DNA of 64,000 bases from the NCBI GenBank assembly GCA_921293015.1, contig OV121092.1:14824001-14888000 (forward strand), in the 5' to 3' direction. The notes beneath the pieces are model-generated. The model saw only the letters and a program-made list of their open reading frames with translations, was not told where the DNA came from and did no database searches. Source of the DNA: Phorcus lineatus (lineage: Eukaryota > Mollusca > Gastropoda > Trochida > Trochidae). How positions within the stretch are numbered: the stretch's first letter is position 1; each line of letters begins with the position of its first letter. This document shows, one piece after another, positions 11,401 to 23,400 of the stretch. The position numbers and the translations under genes were made by a program.

Positions 11401-14400
11401 CTGAAACAAAATGGTAAAATAACATAAATGTTGGGCAACAAATTTTTTCATGGACACCTTTGGTTATTCATTTCAATAATTTTAACTTTCCTATATGCTT
11501 ATTTCATATACGCTGATGTAAACTCCAAATATCATGCTTATCGACCCCTTTTGCCGCATACAGAGTAATCAATAGCTATCCTCATGTTCTTCAGTTCCGT
11601 CCATAAGAATAGTGGTTAGCAGCACAGGGGCGTGTATCGCTTAGAAAAAGCCTCAGAAAGACATATATGCCTATAGACCCTACCCTACTACTATATAAAA
11701 GGAAAGGGATGTAACGACCGAACCACCCCATGCTCGAACAAAGTCAGTTTTCGCATCCAAAATAATTTTTCTAGCCAAATTGTTCACTACGATTCGAAGG
11801 CTTAATGATTTCCCTACAAAATGAGCTATGGATTGTCAAAATCGGATCATTATTTCAAGAGTTACATGCAACGACACCCCGAAAATCGCTCCCGCCAGAT
11901 TTTCAGGCCAAAATCCCCACTCACGAAAAACAGCAAAAACTCACCGTTTAACATTGTTTATTGATTCCAGCAATGTTGACAACACCAATGTAGAGCTCGA
12001 TTCGATCGGCGACATCAAACTACAGGTTCACAATATGAGAACAGCACCTAATTATTATTTCTACGAGTGCTAGCAGAGATTCTATCAAAAATCATCGGCT
12101 TTGCGGTTACCTTGTCATCCATAGCAGTGGCCTTGACATTCATTTGACCTCATAGCCGCAGCAAATTTAAAAACTTATAGGATTTGGTAGTAATAAACAT
12201 CGAGTATTTTCTATCAAATTCCCTTCTGCATTCTTGTGTGTTTAAACTATTAAATAAATTCGTTCTTTTATAACTATGGGTCAAATTAAAAAAATTTAAA
12301 CGTTCCAGAAATATGTAATTATTCCACTGGCAAATGTCAAAATTTCAAACGAATCGTTAGAAAATAGTAACATCACCTTTCAATTGACAATAATTTTTTA
12401 AATAATTTATGTAGAACAATATACTTATTAGTATGAGTTTTCATGTTTTATTAAAGAATATAAACAACCTTTTCTTGGTTTACCTAAAAATATTGTTTTG
12501 ATCTTTTTCTCCAAAAAGTGATGGCATACAAAATATTAACCTGTTACCTACATTAACTTGATAGATTTTTTATCCTTCTAAATGAAAGCATATAGTTTTT
12601 TAACTCAGTAATGTTCAGTTATAATTGAAAAAGAATTTGTAAAGAGGTTGGAATCTCAAAGGCAAATTTGAAAGTAACTACCATAATTCTAGATTGGATC
12701 AGCGCGTTCGGCTTTTGATCAGGAGGTCCGTGGTTTGAATCCCGCCAGGGGCTCGGCAACCTTGTCTGCAGTAGAGAACTGTTCTACACGCAGTCAGGTT
12801 TGGGTGCAATGCCACAGTTCCTACCATGGTTCACTAGTTCCAGCCGATGCTCGCAGGTTTCACCGCAATACATAGCCGAAATGGTGTTGCAGGCTTTCTC
12901 CCTGCAATAATACTAGCAGCCGCGATATAAGTGAAATAATCTTGAAAGCAGCTTTAAACAACAACTCACCTCACCTAATTCTAGATAAACTACTTCCATG
13001 TTGAATATTTGATGTGCAGATCAGATACATTGTTTAATAAAATAAGTTTATCATTAGATTGGTGATTTAATTATATTTCTTCGAACAATAGTGATTTAAT
13101 TAAAATGATCAACTGTGTTCGACAAAAAAGCGGATATTTATTTTTCAGAGGTCAGAATTTTATCAATATTGGCTTTGCTCAGGTGTGAGATCATGAAAAT
13201 CATGAAAGATGTGGATAGCAATCATTGATAATGACTTGTATTTTGTATAATTTCTTGTAGGGTTGTATAACCCTGGTGGTTAAAGGCATAAATGCAATGC
13301 TTCGCTTGGAAGGTTACCTTAGTTTTCTTTATTTGAAGCAATTTTGATTTTCATAGTTAAAAACATATTAGGTTACAATATGCTGCATTAAAACTCATTA
13401 ACAGTTATTTATAATCATGTTGAAAAAAAAAAACCTTTTCTGATAACTTCAGTTGAAAGATAGATTTTTTTTGCCTCATGAAAAGGTGATTTTATTAAGT
13501 TGAGAGCAAATAGACCTGTTGGCAGAGAGAATGCAATGATAGGTATCTTTTTACTACAATAAGGCCAGTCTCTCCCAAATAAGGGAACAAACATGAACAG
13601 TGTGTCCAATAAATAGGAGAAGAGATTTCATTCTCAAAGTAATCAGTTTATTTTTTCTTGTATAAGCAAACTGGCACAGTACTTTTATCTTTAATTGCTG
13701 TTTCAAATGCAATAAATCTGATTTAGTTGTATTATTTAGAATATTTGCGTATGAGTACATTTCCCAAAAAAAGGTCCTGAATTTGTTTGCCTTGCAAGCA
13801 ATAAACTCTTTTATTTTAATGAAATGAAGGCTCCACCTTTTGTACACTTCAAAGAAATTAATTATGCTCACTGAAATTAATTTGAGTTGAGCGTGATAAA
13901 ATAACACAAACCTTAACAGTGGTACACACTCAACCTTTTTACAAGGTTCACAGGCTAGAGGCACATCAGTTCTGTAATATTTTTCTCAGTTTTAAAAGAA
14001 TAGAGCCATGACCCTGGAGTTTAACAGGCTTTATAATCTATTACATCTAGGCCATATTATTATAATACCACTCGCTTATGGAGCATATAAATATTCCATC
14101 TTTCTAAGCTGTTGATTATTAAAGAAGAAGATATTTATAAGGCCATGACCTGTGTGACTTTGGTGAGGGACAAACAAGATATAAAATATATAGTTTAAAA
14201 TCCTCATTAAAATGTACAAAGCAATTCCAGTTTCTTCACTATCATCTTCAGGAGAAAAAAAAGGAAATTGGTTTTAGGAATGGCCCCAGAGACCTTTCTT
14301 AGATCACCAAATTTATAAATTTAAATCCTTAGTTGTTAAGGAATTGGTACACAAAATATATTCGGACAACATCCACTGTCATGCTAGATGAGGTGAAAAT

Positions 14401-17400
14401 TGAATCACTTATTTGCTTGAAGTTTAATTCAATTGGCATGTAATATATGATGGTGAAATTCTAATTGAAAATCTAAAAACACATTCTTTCCACATCATTT
14501 GTTATATATCCAGCATGAAACAGATTTGATTTGTAGCCCAAATTTCACCTATTGTTCACTCATTACAAGTCATGACAAAATAAACTTTCCTTGCCTATTA
14601 TTGTTGTGTATATTATAGTCATAATAGTATTTGTATTCAGTATTGAACATCCTTTAAAATTTACCAACAACCTTTTACATATTCATAAAAAAAACATCTT
14701 GAAAGGCTTTTATGAAGTACAACCTACTGATCATCTAAGTTATGCAAAGTGTTAACAAATAATCTTGGTTAATGGTAATAAACTAACATTTTGAAAAGGG
14801 AGGTGTTATCCATAGGTGGCTAGAAATTCATGTATTAAACACATGAAATATCTAACTTTACACTCCTCAAACATTGAAGGCTAATGGCATCTCTAGTGAT
14901 CACATATCAAATAATAAGAATCAAATGAATTCAATACAATCAATAAAATTGGATGTAAGTGGTGAAAGTAAATGTATTTTTTTCTTAATTGGGGACTCAC
15001 TTGTATGTCTGTATATAAACATATTAAAGAATCCTCACAAGTAATTTCATTGATAGTCAATTTATTTATTTTATCTGAAGATTTTATTGAATTACAATAG
15101 CAGAAAATTTTCAAGAGTGTCCATGTATTAGAGATTCTTTTCCATGTATGCAGCAAGGATATCCTCCAGATTAAACTGTCCCCTCTTGATATCGAATCTT
15201 GTAACTGAAAAGCATATATTGGAATATGATGCAAAAAAGATTTTCTATTGTCATTATAGGTCCTCAAGTACTGCAATATTTATTTTATTTAATGTTACAA
15301 GCTAACATTTTAAATAAAGTATAGTCAAAGTGGTTGCTCTCATAATTCAGACCATCATGGAACTTAATATTTGGTTAATCATAATCTACATTGGTAAAGG
15401 TGTGTTGTATATAATTCATAATAACAACCTTTTGCTTTTAAGATAGCTGAAATAAATAGGTTTTAAATTAAAGTTGGATTTCTTTTGCCTCTTTTACATA
15501 ATTGCTCGATCAAACTCCAGAAACAAAGTGACACTTTTCACCAAAAAAAGTTTCATACAGCATTAACAATAGCTTGCTTGCTCTGCTACACTCTTTAGAA
15601 ACTTTTACCCAAATGAATAGATATGATTGTACATGATCATATATTTGATATTTATTACAAAAATCAAGACGGCTATTAACCAGCTGTCACAATCAGTTTG
15701 TAAGTGTAATACGGAAGGCTCAATCTTTAAATTATCAACATTTATAATTATGATATTACAAAATGGGAATAATTCAGGTATTCAGGTAAAACAGTCTTGA
15801 ATAAAAATCAAATATTGAGCAGCTTAGAAATAAAAGTGCTGGTAAATACATTTGATGGTGTTATCTCAAATTGATAACCAGATAATTAAAATGACATAAA
15901 TTCTCAATCAAATACTTACTGTTCACAAGTGTTCTATGCCACGCCTTCATCTGAAACTTTTGTTACAATGGTTTCAAACTTAATAGAACTAATCATTTAC
16001 CTATTCTAGTTTCACATATATATTTTATATTCATACACATATATAGCACCTTCAAAATTTCAAAAGGCATGCATACCTAAACGATAAAGTTGGTATTGTT
16101 GTCATATGTTAAAAACATGACACTTTCATCTAAAATCAATAATCAATGAAGCGTGTCTTATTGGGTTTTTTGGGGATGGAATATAAGCAAAGTAATAAGA
16201 TTTAAAAATAACATTTTCAAGATGTTTAAAAAATCACTAAAGTTAAATAATAAAATGATAGATGTGATGGCAATTAAAGAAAAAATATTATTATCATTGA
16301 AAACATCGATGCTTACCTGATTGAGGCTTGGCAAATTGAAGGCATCGGTCCATTAATTATTTCAAGCACTGCCATCAGCGGAGAGAAGAGATTCGAAGCG
16401 CTTGGAGTTGTGGAATCCTTTTTTCTTTTGCCGATTCAGCCATAAAAAAATAAAATCCTACAAAAGGCTCTCTTAAATTACTATGTCTGACTAATTTCCA
16501 AAAAAACCCAGCTCCAGTTGCTTTTGGTAAGGTGGAAACGTCTAAAAATCCTAAACTTTTTTCGACCACGTTGTGTTGTTTACAAACATGGTATTGAAAG
16601 GACTGTGAGGAGTTCGATCAGAGTTCGGAGTTCGCTCACTTGCTTATTTGCTGCGGCTATGAGGTCAAATAAATGTCAAGGCCACTGCTATGGATGACAA
16701 GGAAACCGCAAAGCCGATGATTTTTGATAGAATGTCTGCTAGCACTCGTAGAAATAATAATTAGGTGCTGTTCTCATATTGTGAACCTGTAGTTTGATGT
16801 CGCCGATCGAATCGAGCTCTAAATTGGTGTTGTCAACATTGCTGGAATCAATAAACGATGTTAAACGGTGAGTTTTTGCTGTTTTTCGTGAGTGGGGATT
16901 TTGGCCTGAAAATCTGGCGGGAGCGATTTTCGGGGTGTCGTTGCATGTAACTCTTGAAATAATGATCCGATTTTGACAATCCATAGCTCATTTTGTAGGG
17001 AAATCATTTAGCCTTCGAATCGTAGTGAACAATTTGGCAAGAAAAATTATTTTGGATGCGAAAACTGACTTTGTTCGAGCATGGGGTGGTTCGGTCGTTA
17101 CATCCCTTTCCTTTTATATAGTAGTAGGGTAGGGTCTATAGGCATATATGTCTTTCTGAGGCTTTTTCTAAGCGATACACGCCCCTGTGGTTAGCAGTAA
17201 ATACCATCATGTCCCTCTGCTTTAGAATAGTGGTCAAAATGACATTTCATTATTCATGTAAAAATCGCGACCTAAAATCTTTGAATTGGCATTTAGTATG
17301 ATCGATATAAATAAAAAGATGTCGTTTTCTTGTCTCATCACGCTTTATGACATCAAGCTTAATATATCTATAACTATTAACCCAAGACAGCAAGTGCATC

Positions 17401-20400
17401 TTAATAATTCAGCTGTCTAGGTTTTCTTTTAAAATAGGATGAAAAGGGTGTGCCTGTCACGTTTTTCAGTGGCCACGATGTATCGAAATCTGAAATGTAT
17501 AAATCCAATTAGCCAAAGACTCTGTACAGCGAGTGCAGTTTGTTGGTGTTTTTTTCTTCAGGAGAAGTGTCCATTTCTAAAAATATTATTATTTCAGTTT
17601 TCAGCCATTTTCATTATGGAGAGGAAATGGGGTTTTAGGCTCGATGCCCCCTTGGGGATATCCGAATGCAAATTTCCACAATTCATTGGCTGCACTGGTC
17701 AATGAATTGTTTACAATTAAACCTTTAAAGTCACTGGTTCATTAGAGCATACACAATAAACGACTATTGAATGCACATGTTACCTAATTTTATAATACAG
17801 TTTTATAGTTTCATATATTTCATAGTTTTATATAGTTCATAGTTTTATATAATATTAGTAATGCTTTTTGTAATTAACGCCATTGTCTTTTTCATTGCGA
17901 AGTCCTTACATGTTAATCATGAAAAACATGCTCTTACTATATCAGGGTTTTAATCTACTGATTCAAGTCAATATTTAGATTGATTTATGGTCGCCATTTT
18001 ACGGATATATATCATCGATAACAGGTTATTATTAATAGCCTTTTCAGCTGCATAACTAAAAGTTTCTTTCCTTGACATTGTAGGAAATATTTCTTTGGAT
18101 AAAAAGGATAATTTTTCGAGTTGCGATTGTAAGCTGTGTTTCAACTTTCCATATTAATGTAAAATATGTTAATGACCACTACTATTAGTATTAAGTTAAG
18201 TTGTAAAAACATATATAACAGTCTCTCTTTTATGGTTATAGAAAGTTTCCATACTTTGAAGGCGGAGCCGCAATATAAGGCGTGTCAGTGTTGTTGTAAA
18301 GCGATGTGGTTGAGAGGATAGAAGAGAGGCTCTCATTGAAGATGGTCAGGTTGGCTGGACACTGGTCAGTTGTTCCAAAGCGGGCGTAGGGAGAGTTGAC
18401 TCCGCTTGGTGTCATTACCGAACCAACAACAAGCCAAGTCATTATTACAAACCCTGCCATCAGACCTGCAATGGCGCCCTGGAAGACAATATCATGCTTC
18501 GTCATAAGCCTTTCTGTATCCTAGAAGCTTCTATAGTAACCTGGTATTTATCATTGCAAATGCCTCATATTTAATAAGCAGCCAATAAACCCACTTTGTG
18601 CCAAACTATATCGGCAGTAATCGGTTGAGACGACGGTTGCTACAGACTAATTGCACACTGACATTTCGGCCTTTCAGCAGCATGACGCAAAGGCAGCGAT
18701 GGTCCGAAAAACAAGGAAAATAATTGGAAGGATATACTCTGATGAAACAAGAAGAACTTTGATAGAATGGTTAATTGATAAATAATCATGATGTTATGAT
18801 ATTTGTAGCTAATCCTTAAACCTGGCTAGCAGTTTTAACTTTAAACATTCAGTACAAAGCAAAATCAAGACGAAAACATAGTAACATACTATGTTGCATT
18901 TTTCTCATTATAATTTACATCATTTTCTAAATGTCCTAAATCAGAAAAAAAATTAACAGAACAAGGCTAACTATGATAAAATAATTATTTTGGACTAATT
19001 TTAACTCTGTTAAGGTATTCATATAGCAGAAACCATACATCATATTTTGATATCCTATAGTGATAGCTTCTGAGAAAAGCTGCAAATAGGTAGAAAACGG
19101 AACAATACTTCTGGGAAAACATTGCATACTCATTATTTTCGAACCCTAATCAAGGTGTTAACATCCTAAAGCCACAAATCAAATTAAGTAAAAACTATAA
19201 TTAACATAAGAAGAAAGTAAGTCGTTAACATGTATTACGCCATTGGCTTAATAGGGTTCCTAAAGGATAAATATCTAAAACCAAGTCTTTAATAATAAAA
19301 CATTTCTTTCACTAAACTCATTCCAAAAACAAAATGGCATCAGTAAATTACTAAACTATGAAATTTATTACACCTATAACTGAAGTATTGTGTTGCTTAC
19401 TAACCTTCTTGTTAACGAACGGAAAGAATGCTCCCAAATAAAATAGAGCAATCCCCAATTGACCAGTAACAGCTCGAAAGCTATCTGACACCTGGAATTT
19501 AAAAGCACAGTTCATCATGGATATCCTTTTAAGACAATCATTTTGTAAGGGTCACAATATGTCAAAGGAAGATAAGTGTCAACATGTTAACTGCCTTTTT
19601 TTAGTCAATGGCAAATGACCCTCCAATAAGGGTCACAAAAACCATGCCCTGAAAACCAATTTTCATTTTCTTATACGGAAGCCAGAGGCCTTAGTTGGTG
19701 GTGTTTCTCATTTGGTGTCATGTATTTGGTGACCCTGTGATCCCTATATAAGGGCCACAGAGGCCACACCCTAAAATCGTTTTCGTCTCCTTTTCAACAA
19801 GAAAAGGCCCAGAATGCTAAAATCTTGTATACATACTTCTAAGCTCATGAGGATTTCAACAAGCGGATTTGGTGATCTCGTGACATATGTATGGTTACTC
19901 TGTGACCATGTATAAGATTTGTCATAGATAGTCTAATGAGCTAAAGAGCCTATGCCCCCGTGGGGCTCCCGGGTTAGAATAGGGCCTCGGCATCTCCATG
20001 CCTGTCGTAAGAGGCGACTAAAATGGGGCGGTCTGTTTGCCGTGGACTGCGACCTGTGTCGTTGGAGGAAGGATGCCTGGTGGTTGAGGGAGGAGTAGCT
20101 GAATAGCTTACACTGACAAATACACCACTTCGGCCCCGACTTCATCTAGACAGGAGACCAGATGGGCCTGGTTTGGTCAATCGGCTGGTCATGCCAAGCA
20201 CTTGGTTGCTTAGTTCTTCTCTATCCCTCTGCTTTTTCATATCATCTTTGCTAAGCTCAACTCTTTTCTATCCCTCTTCTACATCTCTCTTCTCCATTTC
20301 TCACATCTTTTCTTTCCTATCCTTCTCTTTGTATTCATCTGCATTTCTTGCTCTTGTGTCTGCTCTCTTACAGACATTTCTACTTTGCTTCCAAGATAGC

Positions 20401-23400
20401 GGTGGCTAATGGGTCAATCCTGTTAAGAATTGGCAACTCTTAGTGGGAGTATATCACCCTGGTATACCCGGTACTGCAAGGCGACCACCCTGAAGACTGC
20501 AAGGCGTCGCCGAAGTGTGCTAACTGTTCTGGTGGACACATGGCTTCCTCCAAGGATTGTCCTAAGTGGCAGCAGGAATCCGAAATCCTCAAACTCAAGT
20601 TTACCAACAACATCTCCTTCCCAGAAGCAAAACGCCTTGTCCTTGGGACACCAACAAAGCCTTCATATCCATAGTTTCTTCTAAATCTACAGTATCCACC
20701 CAAACAGAAACAGAATCACTCACACACTCAACTCAGACAGGCATTCAATGGCTGTCTGAACAACCTACAGAGGTCATATTACGCAGCTCCACATCATCAA
20801 CAATAGGTACCAAAACATTCTCTCTTCTATCCATTACAAATCCTGTCAAAGCGACAGGAACGAAAACATCATCAGCAAACACCAACACTACAAAACAAAC
20901 AAATTCCAACTCTCAATCAAACCCTAAAACAAAAAGTCAACAAAAAATTAAAACATCTGACCGCGTTCCCAAAGGCCAGCGGAATGTGGTAGAGGTCCAC
21001 AACAAGTTTAAATGTTTGGACCTCGAATCTGACGATGTCCTCATGGACACATCAGACTTGGGGCAATCTGCCCATTCGCCCAATAAGGGCCAGAGGTCGC
21101 GGTCGATGGATCGTCGACTTTCTCCAATTAAACCACCACCATGAGGCTCATCACAATTTACCACCTATTACTTACGTCAATGGCAATCCTTCAGTGGAAT
21201 TGTCGAGGTTTTAAAGTCAACAATAATGAATTGGGCTTATTAGCACAAAAGTACAATCCTCAAGCAATTTGTCTTCAAGAAACACATCTTAAAGACACAG
21301 ATACGGTCTCGATGAGACCATTCACAATCTACAATTCCATCCCTCTTCCTGCTGATAGGGCGAAAGGAGGTGCATCAATTTTGGTGCGTGATGGAATTAT
21401 TCACAGAGAAATTTCCATTACAACTCCCTTAAAAGCTGTTGCTGTCAGTTTATCATTATTCAAAACTGTAACCCTCTGTTCTTTATACATTCCACCATCT
21501 CAAGATCTTAATATCAAAGATCTTGACCAACTAATAAGTCAACTACCTAAGCCCTTTATCATTCTTGGTGACTTTAATAGTCATAATCCACTCTGGGGTG
21601 GGAACTCCCTTGATCTCAGAGGGAAGAGACTTGAAAGTTTTCTTGTGCAAAATGATTTATGTCTTTTTAATGATGGTTCAAATACCTATTTGCACCCTGC
21701 TACAGGTTCATACTCAGCAATAGATTTAACAGTTACTGATCCATCGCTCTTGGATGACTTCTCATGGTCTGTCCATGAGGACACATGTGGAAGTGATCAC
21801 TTCCCCATTGTATTAGAACACTCTTCACCCGCCCCTGAGGGTCACAACCCTCGTTGGAAATTTACTAAAGCTGACTGGGGCCGATTTTCAGCCCTTTGCT
21901 GCGAACATCTATCATATGATAGATTTATAAATTCAGCTGATCCGGTCGAGGCCTTTTCCAAAGGTCTCATCAATATTGCAAATGAAACTATTCCTAAAAT
22001 TCCTAATCCACGCATTCACAAGCCATGGTTTAATGATACTTGTGATGAAGCCATTAAGGCCCGTAAAAAGGCTGAGCGAAAGCTCTATAAACGACCAACT
22101 CGAGATAACCTTGACAATTGCCGAAAGGCAAGAGCTAAAGCTCGCCGTACTGTAAATCAACAAAAGCGCAAATCTTGGAGAGGCTATGTCTTCAAAATTA
22201 ATTCCAGAACACCTATAAGCAAAGTCTGGAATATGATTAGTAGAATTAAAGGCAGAGGTTCTAAAACTACCATTAAACACCTTAAGGTCAATGGTGACCT
22301 TCTTACATCTGAAACCGATATTGCAAATAAGTTGGCTGAAACCATTTCTAAAAATTCCTCATCTGCAAATTACGTACCAGCATTTTAAAAATATCAAAAG
22401 GTACAGGAAAAACATCCAATAAATTTCAAATCTGATAATGGAGAAGACTATAATGAACATTTCTCCATTACAGAACTTAAAACAGCACTTACTAAAGCAC
22501 ATGATACAGCAACTGGTTCTGATGATATCCATTATCAGCTCTTAAAACATCTTCCAGAACCTTGCCTTGACGTTTTACTAGCTCTATATAATATTATTTG
22601 GGAAACTGGTAAGTTTCCATCTTGTTGGCACAATGCTACTATTGTGCCTATTCCAAAACCCGGAAAGGATCATACAGACCCTTCAAATTATCGTCCCATA
22701 GCCTTGACAAGTTGCGTATGCAAAACTATGGAACAGATGATCAACGATCGTCTTGTTTGGTACTTGGAAACCAACAAATTACTCACTGACATTCAATGTG
22801 GTTTCCGAAAACAACGAAGTACCACTGATCATCTTGTACGTTTAGAAACTTTTATTCGGGATGCATTTATAAACAAACAACATGCAGTATCTATATTTTT
22901 CGATTTGGAAAAAGCATATGATACAACATGGAAGCATGGCATCCTAAAAGATTTACACGAATTTGGCATGCGAGGTCGTATGCCTGAATTTATATCCAAC
23001 TTTTTATATGATCGTCAATTTAAGGTCCGTGTGGGCTCTACCCTATCTGATTTCTTTGACCAAGAAATTGGTGTCCCACAAGGAAGCATTTTATCAGTCA
23101 CTCTATTTAGCATTAAAATAAATAGCTTGGCTAAAGTTTTAAATGATCATACTGATGGTTCACTTTTTGTGGATGACTTTGGAGTTTCTTGCCGAGGCAA
23201 GAATATGCCATCAATCGAACGACAATTACAACTCTGTCTCAATAAAATTCATAAATGGTCATTGGAAAATGCTTTAAATTTTCAAAAGCTAAAACATCTT
23301 GTGTGCATTTCTGCAATATGCGAAAATTGCACAAAGATCCAGAACTTTTTCTAGATAAAACTCCTATTAAGGTCGTTCCAGAGGCCAAATTTCTTGGCAT

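Larger units (their letters stand above)
11623..12166 (+). repeat. Left 544-bp TIR
   Basis: From CACAGGGGCG to CCGCAGCAAAT. It contains an inward TATA box (11692) and an inward 81-codon frame (11828-12073). Confidence 0.93.
11623..17189. mobile_element. 5.57-kb DNA transposon with 544-bp terminal inverted repeats
   Basis: Both ends are inverted copies of the same 544 bp, beginning CACAGGGGCGTGTATCGC, and are flanked by the direct repeat GTTAGCAG. I counted roughly seven or eight differences between the two repeats, so the insertion is young. An 8-bp duplication fits the hAT and P superfamilies. The very long TIRs with 8-10 bp duplications also recall Mutator-like elements. The 4.5-kb interior is AT-rich and has no long transposase frame. 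It carries a SINE (12695-12975) and small exon-like segments on the - strand. It lies in intron 13 of the SLC5A gene. It is either non-autonomous or has an intron-split transposase I cannot read. Confidence 0.93.
16646..17189 (-). repeat. Right 544-bp TIR
   Basis: Inverted copy of 11623-12166, equal in length, differing at a handful of single bases. Confidence 0.93.

Noticed and set aside
11623..11640. Classic hAT end CAGGGG...
   Set aside because: With CAGGGG as the end, the flanks do not form a direct repeat; only CACAGGGGCG gives the perfect GTTAGCAG duplication.
12695..12766. tRNA gene suggested by A-box and B-box words
   Set aside because: No cloverleaf; the boxes belong to the head of a SINE with an 11-bp target duplication.
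13554..13964. 136-codon - strand frame inside the TIR element as transposase
   Set aside because: No catalytic motif of any transposase family and very AT-biased residues; no supporting splice structure.
16375..16645. THAP zinc-finger exon near the right TIR, which would make the element P-like
   Set aside because: The C-x-C...C-x-x-H pattern is absent in all frames.
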